A stretch of DNA of 64,000 nucleotides, taken from contig NZ_MRDH01000003.1 in assembly GCF_002008225.1 (NCBI RefSeq), forward strand, positions 103,926 to 167,925, given 5' to 3'. This document shows positions 35,699 through 44,234 of this stretch, piece by piece (position 1 is the first letter of the stretch; each line of letters starts with the position of its first letter). The notes below the pieces were generated by a model. That model worked only from the letters and a program-made list of their open reading frames with translations, ran no database searches and was not told where the DNA came from. The position numbers and the translations under genes are program-made. The DNA is from Agrobacterium salinitolerans. GTDB lineage: Bacteria; Pseudomonadota; Alphaproteobacteria; Rhizobiales; Rhizobiaceae.

Positions 35699-36730
35699 TC
35701 ACATGATGGCGTCGTCTTCCTCGACGATAACGGAAACGGGAAAGTGATCGGAAAATCCGCCGAGATTGACGTTTTTGACCGCATCGCCCTTCGACAGGCC
35801 GAAGCGGATAGGCCCCTCGTTCTTGCTATGGCTGACCATGGCGGCGATGGCTTCGACTTTCGCGGTTTCCTCACGCACGCTGAAGCCGCTGCTGCCGCTC
35901 AGAAGTGATCGGGAAACGAGGATCTGGTCGAAGATATTGGCGTCGCCATTGAAATAGAGCGTGCCATAGATCGTCCTTGCCGTGCCGACTGAATCCACCA
36001 CGGGCTGGCGCAAATAGTTCCAGGCAAGATTGTAGAACATGGCCGATTGCGAATTTTCGACATCGTCGCGCTCGCGGGTGGAATTGGCGTGATAGCGCAG
36101 CGAGGCATCGGACGGGTCGTCGTTGAAGTCGCCGAAAGCGATAACGGCGATGTCGTTTCCTTTTTCCTCGCGAATACGCTGATGCCAGTAGCCGAGCGTT
36201 TCGCCGGCGGTCATTCGAAAACCGGCGCTTTCGACCGCGCCACCCGAGCGCGACGGCCAGTGATTGGAAAGCGCAATGAGTTGGCGTCCGCCCTTGGTGA
36301 TGAAGGTGCATTGGGTAATGTCGCGCGTGCCCGTGCGGCGCATCACGAAATGGCTGAAAATCTCGTTTTCGTTGATCAGCAGCTTTTTGCTGTCATAGAT
36401 GAAGGCGGTGTCGATGCCGCGCTGGTCCTTGCTGGAATCGGCGTGCACGACGCGATAGGCGCGCTCAGGCATGAGATCGTTGAGATGTTCTGCCAGCGTC
36501 TCCAGGACGAAACGGTTCTCGACCTCGCAGACGCCGAGCAGATCTGGCCCGGCACCGCCGATCTGCCGGATGATGATGCCGAGCTGTTTGACCTTGGTCT
36601 TGAACAGATCCTCGGTCCAGCCTTTCAGATCGTTCTTCAGCCGCTCGGCAATCCACGGCTCGCGCGCCGGATAACCCTCCGGCGCAAACAGGTTTTCGAC
36701 ATTCCAGAACGCCAGGACATATTGGGTCAT
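35699..36730 (-). CDS. Endonuclease/exonuclease/phosphatase-fold protein, copy 1
   Basis: A 343-residue member of the EEP (DNase I-like) superfamily. The first strand FWNVENLF supplies the catalytic Asn, LLGVCEVENR the metal-binding Glu, AFGDFNDDPSDAS the catalytic Asp-x-Asn pair, and FSDHFPVSV the terminal Asp-His. All key positions are present, so it should be an active phosphodiesterase, nuclease or phosphatase; the substrate is unknown. No signal peptide is visible. A second, diverged member is at 43116. Confidence 0.87.
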   Translation of the reverse strand: MTQYVLAFWNVENLFAPEGYPAREPWIAERLKNDLKGWTEDLFKTKVKQLGIIIRQIGGAGPDLLGVCEVENRFVLETLAEHLNDLMPERAYRVVHADSSKDQRGIDTAFIYDSKKLLINENEIFSHFVMRRTGTRDITQCTFITKGGRQLIALSNHWPSRSGGAVESAGFRMTAGETLGYWHQRIREEKGNDIAVIAFGDFNDDPSDASLRYHANSTRERDDVENSQSAMFYNLAWNYLRQPVVDSVGTARTIYGTLYFNGDANIFDQILVSRSLLSGSSGFSVREETAKVEAIAAMVSHSKNEGPIRFGLSKGDAVKNVNLGGFSDHFPVSVIVEEDDAIM

Positions 36731-36836
36731 GATCCGCACACCTCCGGTTGGGTTTTCAAGCCTAGTGGAAGTTTTTGCCACAACAACTTGAAATTGTCAT
36801 GAAGGTCGGCGGCTAGCGAAATTTCCTGCCTCCGGC

Positions 36837-37289
36837 TTATTTTGCCGGCGGGATGACACCCTTCGTCAGCAGGAAGCAGCCATAGAACCGGGTCTCGCCA
36901 GTGGTGATGACGCAATAGGCCTGCTTGGCTTTTTCGTAGAAGGCAAAACGTTCGATCCCGTACATGGGGGCGGGTTTTCCTTCCGCCGCGTCGATTTCCT
37001 TCTGCACTTCGGCCTGTACCGGTTCCAGCTGATCGGGCGCGCCCATCACCTCCATGCGCCCGACCGAGGGCTGTAGCGGCGTGTCGAGCGGTAGAACGGA
37101 CAGGATAGCCTTCATGGCGCGGGCGGCCGAGACGTTGTCGATATGCAGCACCTTGCCGACGGTGGTCTGGCGGGCCACCGAATCGGAAGGGAAGTTAGTG
37201 TCCGAGATCACCAGCGTATCGCCATGGCCCATGGCGCGCAGCGCGTGCAGAACATCGGCGTTCAGCGCGGGGTCGATATTTTTCAGCAT
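36837..37289 (-). CDS. RbsD/FucU family sugar mutarotase
   Basis: A 150-residue protein beginning MLKNIDPALNADVLHALRAMGHGDTLVISDTNFP, the RbsD/FucU signature with the catalytic His in the MGHGD loop. FucU-type members interconvert L-fucose anomers; the conserved Tyr in the C-terminal FYGCFLLTKG stretch agrees. No sugar transporter or kinase adjoins, so the physiological sugar is unclear. The chosen start removes an unsupported 22-residue extension. Confidence 0.85.
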   Translation of the reverse strand: MLKNIDPALNADVLHALRAMGHGDTLVISDTNFPSDSVARQTTVGKVLHIDNVSAARAMKAILSVLPLDTPLQPSVGRMEVMGAPDQLEPVQAEVQKEIDAAEGKPAPMYGIERFAFYEKAKQAYCVITTGETRFYGCFLLTKGVIPPAK

Positions 37290-37491
37290 GTCGTCAAACT
37301 CCCATGATGCTTTCGCCCGTGTTACGGCGCGCGCGCAATCCAGCCGGAAAACCATGCCGCGTCAATCGCAAAGGTGTGATTGTGAAGCTTTGCGCAAGGG
37401 TGTATTTGGCTTTGTCCGCAAATCTGGGCGTCGATGCAGGTCGGTTGCGGGCAATGTGCAGGGAGGCAGAAATAATTCGAAAAACTGATAA

Positions 37492-37506
37492 GTCAGTATT
37501 GCTGAC
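37492..37506. promoter_or_regulatory. Short inverted repeat upstream of the aminotransferase
   Basis: GTCAG-N5-CTGAC lies 58 bases before the aminotransferase start, in the divergent gap with the fucU-like gene. Size and symmetry suit a regulator dimer, for example of the Lrp or GntR type, but no such gene is adjacent. Low confidence. Confidence 0.3.
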
Positions 37507-37563
37507 ATATCGACATTTCTGTAAAGATGCACGCATAAAAACGACACAAGAGGAAACGTACCC

Positions 37564-38808
37564 ATGCTTGACTGGGAACAAATTTTCGCCACGCGCTCTT
37601 CGCGCATGAAAGCGTCTGAAATCCGTGAGCTGCTGAAGCTGCTCGAACAGCCTGATATCATCTCCTTTGCCGGCGGCATTCCGGACCCGGCCCTTTTCCC
37701 CGCAGAGGAGTTTCAGCAGGCTTACGCGGAAATTTTTTCCGGTTCGCAGGTCAACTCGGCGCTGCAATATTCGGTAAGCGAGGGTTACAAGCCGCTGCGC
37801 GAGTGGCTGGCGGGCGAGATGGACAAGATCGGCATCGAATGCACCGCCGACAACGTCTTTATCGTTTCCGGTTCGCAGCAGGGTCTCGATTATCTCGGCA
37901 AGTTGTTCCTGTCGCCGAAGGATACGGCGCTGGTGACCTGGCCGACCTATCTCGGCGCGCTTTCCGCCTTCAACGCCTATGAGCCTAATTACGACCAGCT
38001 GAACCCCGGCGGTAACCGTACGCCTGAGGCTTACCGCGAAACGGCGGCCAAGCTCGGCGGCGCGGTGAAATTCGCCTATCTCTCGGCCGATTTCTCCAAT
38101 CCGACCGGCGAAACCGTCGATCTCGCGGGCCGCGAAAAGGTTCTGGCACTGGCTGACGAGTTGGATATCGCCGTCATCGAAGACGCCGCCTATCAGTCGC
38201 TGCGTTACGATGGCGAGGCTGTTCCGCCGATCATGGCGCTCGACATTGCCCGCTCTGGCGGCATCGAGAACACCCGCACCATCTATTGCGGCAGCTTCTC
38301 AAAGACGTTGGCGCCTGGCCTTCGCGTCGGTTACATCGTCGCTTCCGCGCCTGTCATCCGCAAGCTGGTGCTGATGAAGCAGGCCGCCGACCTGCATTCC
38401 TCGACCATCAACCAGATCGCCATCGAACGCGTCGCCTCGCGCGGCTTCGACAACCAGGTCGCTAAGATCAAGGCTGCTTACAGCGCACGGCGTGATGCGA
38501 TGCTGGCAGCACTCGAGAAGTACATGCCGAAGACGACCAGCTGGACCAAGCCGGAAGGCGGCATGTTCATCTGGGTGACGTTGCCTGAGGGCATGGATGG
38601 CGCCGCACTGCTGGCAAAATCCATCGCCACGGAAAAGGTCGCCTTCGTTCCCGGTCGCGCCTTCTTTGCGGATGGCTCCGGCACGAACACGCTGCGCATC
38701 AGCTTCTCCTGCGCCAATGAGGCGATGATCGAGGAAGGCATGAAGCGGCTCGGGCGGTTGATCGCGACGGCTCAGGCGGAGACGGGTGAGGTGCTTGCGG
38801 CAATTTGA
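37564..38808 (+). CDS. PLP-dependent class I aminotransferase
   Basis: A 414-residue fold-type I aminotransferase of the group that includes 2-aminoadipate aminotransferase (LysN) and MocR-type domains. The cofactor Lys247 is in YCGSFSKTLAPGLRVGY, with SNPTGETV and EDAAYQSLRYDG before it. The early SFAGGIPDPALFP matches this subgroup. The substrate is probably an amino acid such as a branched-chain, aromatic or 2-aminoadipate type; sequence alone does not settle it. It ends next to a family A repeat. Confidence 0.88.
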   Translation: MLDWEQIFATRSSRMKASEIRELLKLLEQPDIISFAGGIPDPALFPAEEFQQAYAEIFSGSQVNSALQYSVSEGYKPLREWLAGEMDKIGIECTADNVFIVSGSQQGLDYLGKLFLSPKDTALVTWPTYLGALSAFNAYEPNYDQLNPGGNRTPEAYRETAAKLGGAVKFAYLSADFSNPTGETVDLAGREKVLALADELDIAVIEDAAYQSLRYDGEAVPPIMALDIARSGGIENTRTIYCGSFSKTLAPGLRVGYIVASAPVIRKLVLMKQAADLHSSTINQIAIERVASRGFDNQVAKIKAAYSARRDAMLAALEKYMPKTTSWTKPEGGMFIWVTLPEGMDGAALLAKSIATEKVAFVPGRAFFADGSGTNTLRISFSCANEAMIEEGMKRLGRLIATAQAETGEVLAAI

Positions 38809-38848
38809 GGGGGCTGGCGATGAGGCCTTGAAAGGTGGAGGGTGTGGC

Positions 38849-39008
38849 TTACCCCCCTCTGCCCTGCCGGGCATCTCCCCCTCAAGGGGGGAGATCAGCA
38901 AGACGCTCTACCGTTACTCCCCTCTCAAGCGTCGAGATGGGCGAGGCCTAGCCACAGATCGATCTCCCCCCTTGAGGGGGAGATGCCCGGCAGGGCAGAG
39001 GGGGGTAA
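38849..39008. repeat. Palindromic repeat, family A, copy 2 (complete)
   Basis: The same ~47-base arms as copy 1, inverted (38849-38895 and 38961-39008), around a core of about 65 bases that differs from the core of copy 1. It fills half of the 335-base gap between the aminotransferase and importer genes. The rest of the gap holds the importer's promoter region; I see no other gene. Confidence 0.88.
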
Positions 39009-39143
39009 ACCGCGAGTGTTGAGGGGCAATGTTACTCTCAATCCTGACGGCCCCAAGAGATCACACCCCAAAAATCCTGCCTGTCACATACATGTTATGC
39101 AATCATGTTTTAGCGGTCCCACGAAACAACAGGGACTGGACCC

Positions 39144-40127
39144 ATGAAAACGCTGCTTTCCGCTTTCACCGCCATCGTATCGCTCGGCTTCATCGCCACC
39201 GCCGCCAATGCCGCCGATCTGGTGCTCTACACCAGCCAGCCCAACGAGGACGCGCAGGCGACCGTTGATGGTTTCAAGGCTGCCAACCCCGGTCTCGACG
39301 TCGAATGGGTGCGTGACGGAACGCCGAAGATCATGGCCAAGCTGATGGCCGAGATCAATGCCGGCAATCCGGTTGCCGACGTGCTGTTGATCGCCGACAC
39401 CGTGACGCTGGAGCGCATGAAGCAGGCCGGCCAGCTTCTGGCCCACAAGTCTCCCGAAGCCAAGAATATCGATGCTTCGCTGTACGATGCGGACGGCTTC
39501 TATTATTCCACCAAGCTTATTACGACCGGCATCATGTACAACACCGCGGCCGCGATGAAACCGACGAGCTGGAAGGATCTGGCCAAGGCGGAAGCCAAGG
39601 GTCTCGTCACCATGCCGAGCCCGCTCACCTCAGGTGCGGCGCTGATCCATGCGCAGACGCTTGCCGCCGCAAACGGTCTCGGCTGGGATTATTACAAGCA
39701 GCTTAAGGCCAATGAAGCCATTGCCGGCGGCGGCAATGGCGCGGTTCTGAAGTCCGTTGCGTCAGGCGAAAAGGCCTATGGCGTGGTGGTCGATTACATG
39801 CCGATCCGCGAAAAGGCCAAGGGCGCGCCCGTCGAGTTCGTCTTCCCGGAAGAGGGCGTTTCGGCTGTCACCGAGCCGGTCGCGATCATCAAGGGCACCA
39901 AACACGAAGAAGCCGCCAAGAAATTCGTTGATTACGTGCTGTCCGAAAAGGGCCAGCAGGGCTTCGTCAAGCTCGGCTATATCCCGGTGCGCGCCGATGC
40001 CGGCATGCCGGAAGGCTTTCCGGCTCGCGACAAGATCAAGGTTCTGCCGCTCAACGCCGCTGACGCGCTGAAGAACTCCGAACAGGACCTGAAGACTTTC
40101 TCCGATATTTTCGGCTCCAAGGGCTGA
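39144..40127 (+). CDS. ABC transporter substrate-binding protein
   Basis: A 327-residue periplasmic binding protein of the FbpA/AfuA-like class, with a signal peptide (MKTLLSAFTAIVSLGFIATA, cleavage after Ala-Asn-Ala near residue 23) and the fold's opening DLVLYTSQPNEDAQATVDGF. It contains AKLMAEINAGNPVADVLLIAD and a late YGVVVDYMPIREKA. The tyrosine pair that binds iron in FbpA is not evident, so the ligand may instead be an organic ion or phosphonate. First gene of a three-gene importer. Confidence 0.88.
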   Translation: MKTLLSAFTAIVSLGFIATAANAADLVLYTSQPNEDAQATVDGFKAANPGLDVEWVRDGTPKIMAKLMAEINAGNPVADVLLIADTVTLERMKQAGQLLAHKSPEAKNIDASLYDADGFYYSTKLITTGIMYNTAAAMKPTSWKDLAKAEAKGLVTMPSPLTSGAALIHAQTLAAANGLGWDYYKQLKANEAIAGGGNGAVLKSVASGEKAYGVVVDYMPIREKAKGAPVEFVFPEEGVSAVTEPVAIIKGTKHEEAAKKFVDYVLSEKGQQGFVKLGYIPVRADAGMPEGFPARDKIKVLPLNAADALKNSEQDLKTFSDIFGSKG

Positions 40128-40136
40128 TATAGCGGA

Positions 40137-41831
40137 ATGACCCGTTCCAATGCCTATGGAAGCAGCCAGCCGCGCTGGCTGTTTCCTTTTGTAGTGAGTG
40201 TCGTTTTCGCGCTGAGCGCCCTGCCGCTCGGGCGGCTCGCCTATACCGGCGTTATCTCGTCGCTGAATGGTGATATATGGCGGCTTCTGGCCGATCCCGC
40301 TCTTTGGGGCGCGTCGCTGAATACGCTCTCCACCTCGTTTTTCGGCATGCTGATTTCACTTGCCATCGGCGGCGCCTTTGCGCTTGCGCTGACGCTCTGC
40401 GACATCCGCGGCAAGTCGATCTTAAGTTTCCTGTTCATGCTGCCGATGATGATCCCGCCGCAGGTGACGGCGCTGTCGTGGATCGGCATGACCGGCCCGT
40501 CGAGCACGCTGTTGAAGGCGATCGGTCTTGCGCCGGCACTGGGTTCGCCGCAGCCGCTTTATTCGGTTACGGGCATCGCGCTTCTGCTCGGTGTGCAGCA
40601 TGCGCCGCTCGTCTATCTGTCGCTGCGCGCCGGTCTGCTGGCTTTGCCGCAGGACGGCATCGAGGCTGCCAAGCTTTCCGGCGCTTCGCCGTACCGGGTG
40701 CTGTTCGATATTATCCTGCCGCTGTCGACGCCGGGATTGATCGCCGGGGCGGCGATCTCCTTCGTCTCCAATGTCGGCAATTTCGGCATTCCGGCGATCC
40801 TTGGCATCCCCGCCTCGATCTTCACTTTGCCGACCTTGATTTACAGCCGTTTTGCCAGTTTCGGCACCAGCACATTCGGCGATATCGCCATTCTCTCCAC
40901 CATGATCGCCATCATCTCCGTCGCCGGGCTTGCGCTTCAGGAACGGGCGATGAAGGGCAGGGACTATCGCATCATCGGTCTTTCCGGCAAGGCGGCGACA
41001 TTCCGGCTTGGGCTGTGGCGGTTGCCAGCGGAGCTTGCCCTGTGGCTTGTGCTGTTCTTCATGCTGGTGGCGCCGCTGACGGCGTTGGTGGCAAGCTCGC
41101 TCGCGCCCGCCTATGGCGTGCCGCTCAGCCTCAAGACGGCGACGCTGCATGCCTATGAGGAGTTGCTCTATCGGCAGAGCGTGACCCGCACGGCGTTCCG
41201 CAATTCGCTGTTTCTGGCGACGGCGACATCCTTATGTCTCCTTGCGGTGACGGTGCTGACGGCTTATTTCCTGGTGCGTGGCAAAAGCCGTTTCATGTTC
41301 CTGCTCTCGGCGCTGGTGGATATTCCCTATGCGTTGCCGGGGGTGGTGATTTCCGTCTCCTTCGTGCTGCTTTTCGCCGCTCCCATCCCGCTTGTCGGCA
41401 TCACGCTCTACGGCACGATCTGGATCATTCTGCTCGCCTATTTCTCCTCCTTCTTCGCCGTCAGCCTGAAACCCATGGTCAGCGCCTTCCTGCAATTCGA
41501 TCCATCGCTGGAAGAGGCAGCAAGGCTCTCCGGCGCCGGTTTCTGGCGGCGGTTGAAGGATATCATCCTGCCGCTGGTCGGGCCTGCGGCGGGCGCTTCG
41601 GTCATTCTCGTCTTCCTGATCGCCTGCAACGAGTTGACGGTGTCGGCGCTGCTGTGGTCCGCCGGCACGCAGACGCTCGGCGTGCTCATCTACAATCTCG
41701 ATGACAGCGGCAGCTTCGATCTTGCCTCCGCACTTTCGGTGCTCGTCGTCATCATGGTGATTTTCCTCATGGCTCTGCTGGAAATTCTGGGGCGCTATCT
41801 GCCGAAAGGAGTGGTCCCTTGGCGAAACTGA
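40137..41831 (+). CDS. ABC transporter permease, fused FbpB-type
   Basis: A 564-residue inner-membrane permease with about twelve helices and two ABC-type permease domains. Each half has an EAA loop (DGIEAAKLSGASPYRVLFDIILP and PSLEEAARLSGAGFWRRLKDIILP) that docks on the ATPase, so one polypeptide supplies the whole channel. The start is nine bases after the binding-protein gene, and the end overlaps the ATPase gene by 13 bases. Confidence 0.92.
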   Translation: MTRSNAYGSSQPRWLFPFVVSVVFALSALPLGRLAYTGVISSLNGDIWRLLADPALWGASLNTLSTSFFGMLISLAIGGAFALALTLCDIRGKSILSFLFMLPMMIPPQVTALSWIGMTGPSSTLLKAIGLAPALGSPQPLYSVTGIALLLGVQHAPLVYLSLRAGLLALPQDGIEAAKLSGASPYRVLFDIILPLSTPGLIAGAAISFVSNVGNFGIPAILGIPASIFTLPTLIYSRFASFGTSTFGDIAILSTMIAIISVAGLALQERAMKGRDYRIIGLSGKAATFRLGLWRLPAELALWLVLFFMLVAPLTALVASSLAPAYGVPLSLKTATLHAYEELLYRQSVTRTAFRNSLFLATATSLCLLAVTVLTAYFLVRGKSRFMFLLSALVDIPYALPGVVISVSFVLLFAAPIPLVGITLYGTIWIILLAYFSSFFAVSLKPMVSAFLQFDPSLEEAARLSGAGFWRRLKDIILPLVGPAAGASVILVFLIACNELTVSALLWSAGTQTLGVLIYNLDDSGSFDLASALSVLVVIMVIFLMALLEILGRYLPKGVVPWRN

Positions 41832-42847
41832 TCCTCAACCGCCTGTCGAAAAGTTTCGATGCCGGTTCAAAGCCAGCCGTCAACGATGTTTCGCTTACCG
41901 TGCGGGAAGGCGGTTTTCTCGCTCTGCTCGGGCCTTCCGGCTGCGGCAAGACGACCGTGCTGCGCATGATCGCCGGTTTCGAACAACCGACCGACGGTTC
42001 CATCCTGCTCGGCGAGCGGGTGCTGGCCGATGCCGGCAGCATGGTACCGCCGGAGCGTCGCAATATGGCGATGGTGTTCCAGTCCTATGCGCTGTGGCCG
42101 CATATGTCGGTTGCCGACAATGCCGGTTATCCCCTGAAGGTGCGCGGTATTTCGGGCGAGAAATATCGCGAGAAGGTGCGCCAGGCGCTGGCCGCTGTCC
42201 GCCTCGAGAGTTTTGCGGAGCGCCGTCCCGCCGAATTGTCCGGCGGCCAGCGGCAGCGTGTGGCGCTTGCCCGCTGCCTCGTTACCGAGCCTGACGTGGT
42301 GCTGCTCGATGAGCCGCTCGCCAATCTCGACCGGCATCTCAGGCAGGAGATGGAGGAGACGTTTCGGGAATTCCATGCCCGCTCCGGCGCAACCATGATT
42401 TACGTCACCCACGATCAGGCGGAAGCCATGGCGCTGGCGACCGATGTCGCCGTCATGTCGCAGGGCAAGCTGCTGCAGATTGCGCCGCCGGCGGAGCTTT
42501 ATGCGCGGCCTGAAGGCAGGCTCGTCGGCTCGCTGGTGGGGCAGGGTGCTATCCTCCGCCTGCCGGTGCCGGACGGAGCATCGCGCAATCTCGACTGGGC
42601 CGGGCTTCGGGCCGCGATGGAGAGCGGCGCGCAATTACCGCTGGCGGATATTCTCGTGCGGCCGCAGGATGTGTTGCGGGATGCCGAGGGTATCGATTGC
42701 ACCGTCACCTCGGTTCTCTACGAGGGGGAGCGGTATGCCCTTCGTCTCGATCTGCCGGATGGGCAGGCGCTCCGGGCCTATTCGCGCGAGGCGGTTGCTG
42801 TCGGTGATAGCCTTCCGGTTGCCATTCGTGTGGGCTGGCGGCTTTAA
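41819..42847 (+). CDS. ABC transporter ATP-binding protein
   Basis: A 342-residue ATPase of the FbpC/PotA type. Walker A is GPSGCGKTT (about residues 40-48), the signature LSGGQRQRVALARCL, Walker B VVLLDEPLANLD and the switch His in YVTHDQAEA. The C-terminal 100 residues form a TOBE-like regulatory domain. Translation starts at TTG 41819, inside the end of the permease gene, which couples the two. The three genes form one importer; the imported compound is not determined. Confidence 0.92.
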   Translation: MAKLILNRLSKSFDAGSKPAVNDVSLTVREGGFLALLGPSGCGKTTVLRMIAGFEQPTDGSILLGERVLADAGSMVPPERRNMAMVFQSYALWPHMSVADNAGYPLKVRGISGEKYREKVRQALAAVRLESFAERRPAELSGGQRQRVALARCLVTEPDVVLLDEPLANLDRHLRQEMEETFREFHARSGATMIYVTHDQAEAMALATDVAVMSQGKLLQIAPPAELYARPEGRLVGSLVGQGAILRLPVPDGASRNLDWAGLRAAMESGAQLPLADILVRPQDVLRDAEGIDCTVTSVLYEGERYALRLDLPDGQALRAYSREAVAVGDSLPVAIRVGWRL

Positions 42848-42865
42848 CTAAAAAGGATGCCTTCC

Positions 42866-42979
42866 TCATCCCTGTGCTTGTCACAGGGATCCAGCCAGCC
42901 CAAGTCCTTGTGCTGAAAAGACTCTCCCGCCGCGCAGACGCGCGTCGACTGGATTCCTGTGACAAGCACAGGAATGACG
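42866..42979. repeat. Palindromic repeat, family B-like, copy 2
   Basis: TCATCCCTGTGCTTGTCACAG (from 42867) reappears inverted as CTGTGACAAGCACAGGAATGA (to 42977), each arm itself folding (CCTGTG/CACAGG) and ending in ATCCAG/CTGGAT. The core is unique. The arm layout, TCATYC-stem-GATCCA, resembles copy 1 at 19698, but the sequence is diverged. The surrounding gap 42848-43115 has no other feature that I recognise. Confidence 0.78.
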
Positions 42980-43115
42980 TGGGGGAGCATCGGCACGCGG
43001 CTCACCAAAACCGACGTCGCGCTTTGGCTAATCCGGTAAAGCGCGCCATGCCCCAAATCACTGGCGAGGTCGAACGGGAGCGGCTAAGCTTTCCGTCCAG
43101 CAATAGGAATGAAAC

Positions 43116-44225
43116 ATGTCGCTTCGGCTTGCCACTTTCAACATCGAAAATCTCCTCACCCGTTTCGATTTCACCGGTTTTCGCAACCAGACGCGGCGCG
43201 ACAGGGCGATCCAGCTCTTCGATATCAGGGATGAGGCGACCTATCAGGCGCTGGAAAGCGCGCGGATGGTGGCTTCCACCGACGATACGCGCCAGCTTTC
43301 GGCGCTCGCCATTGCGGATGCGGATGCGGATATTCTCTGTCTGCAGGAAGTGGACAACATGGCCGCGTTGCAGGCCTTCGAATATGGTTATCTCTATCGT
43401 ATGGTCGGCAATGGCTACCTGCAGAAATATCTGGTTGAGGGCAATGACGGCCGCGGCATCGATGTGGCCGTCGTCATGCGCGAAGAGACGCGCGACGGCG
43501 ACAGGATCGAGGTGGTCGATATCAAGAGCCATGCCGCGCTCACCTATCGCAATCTCGATCTCTTCAATCCCGCGCTTGCCGCCACAAACCAGATCGACGA
43601 CAAGATTTTCAAACGGGATTGCCTGGAAATCGATCTGCGGATCGGCGGCAAGCCGCTGACGCTTTACGTCACGCATTTCAAATCCATGACCAATGCCCGC
43701 GATGCGGTCGACGCCCGCATCGCCACCATGCCCATCCGCGAGGCGGAGGCCATGGCCGTGCGCCGCATCATTGAAAACCGCTGGGGCGTGGGCAGTACCC
43801 GCAACAAGAATTTCGCGATCTGCGGCGATATGAATGATTATCAAGAGCGTGTCGCGATTTCCGGCGACAGGCGCAGTGGCTACAGCTTCGAGCCCGTCGA
43901 GGAGGAGCGCAGCGCGCTCGATATCTTCACCGCCGATGGTTTCGTGGTCAATCCGATGACGCGCCGTGACGTCATGGATCGCTGGACGCTCTACCATTCA
44001 CGCGGGCCGCAGGAACAGCATCTGTGCCAGCTCGACTATATCTGGCTGTCCCCGCGTTTAGCGGAGACGAACGCCACACATGTTCCCGACATCATTCGCA
44101 ATGGACAGCCTTTCCGGACGATATTCCCGCCGGGACAAGAGGTCGAACGTTATCCCCGCACCGGCTGGGATCGCCCGAAGGCTTCCGATCATTGCCCCGT
44201 GGTCATGACGCTGGATTTGATCTAG
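43116..44225 (+). CDS. Endonuclease/exonuclease/phosphatase-fold protein, copy 2
   Basis: A 369-residue EEP-superfamily protein: MSLRLATFNIENLLTRFDF supplies the catalytic Asn, ILCLQEVDNM the Glu, ICGDMNDYQERV the Asp-x-Asn pair, and KASDHCPVVMTLD the terminal Asp-His. All catalytic positions are present. It shares fold and motif order, but little direct sequence identity, with the protein encoded at 35699. The cellular substrate is unknown. It converges with the diguanylate cyclase gene. Confidence 0.86.
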   Translation: MSLRLATFNIENLLTRFDFTGFRNQTRRDRAIQLFDIRDEATYQALESARMVASTDDTRQLSALAIADADADILCLQEVDNMAALQAFEYGYLYRMVGNGYLQKYLVEGNDGRGIDVAVVMREETRDGDRIEVVDIKSHAALTYRNLDLFNPALAATNQIDDKIFKRDCLEIDLRIGGKPLTLYVTHFKSMTNARDAVDARIATMPIREAEAMAVRRIIENRWGVGSTRNKNFAICGDMNDYQERVAISGDRRSGYSFEPVEEERSALDIFTADGFVVNPMTRRDVMDRWTLYHSRGPQEQHLCQLDYIWLSPRLAETNATHVPDIIRNGQPFRTIFPPGQEVERYPRTGWDRPKASDHCPVVMTLDLI

Positions 44226-44234
44226 GCGATGCTC

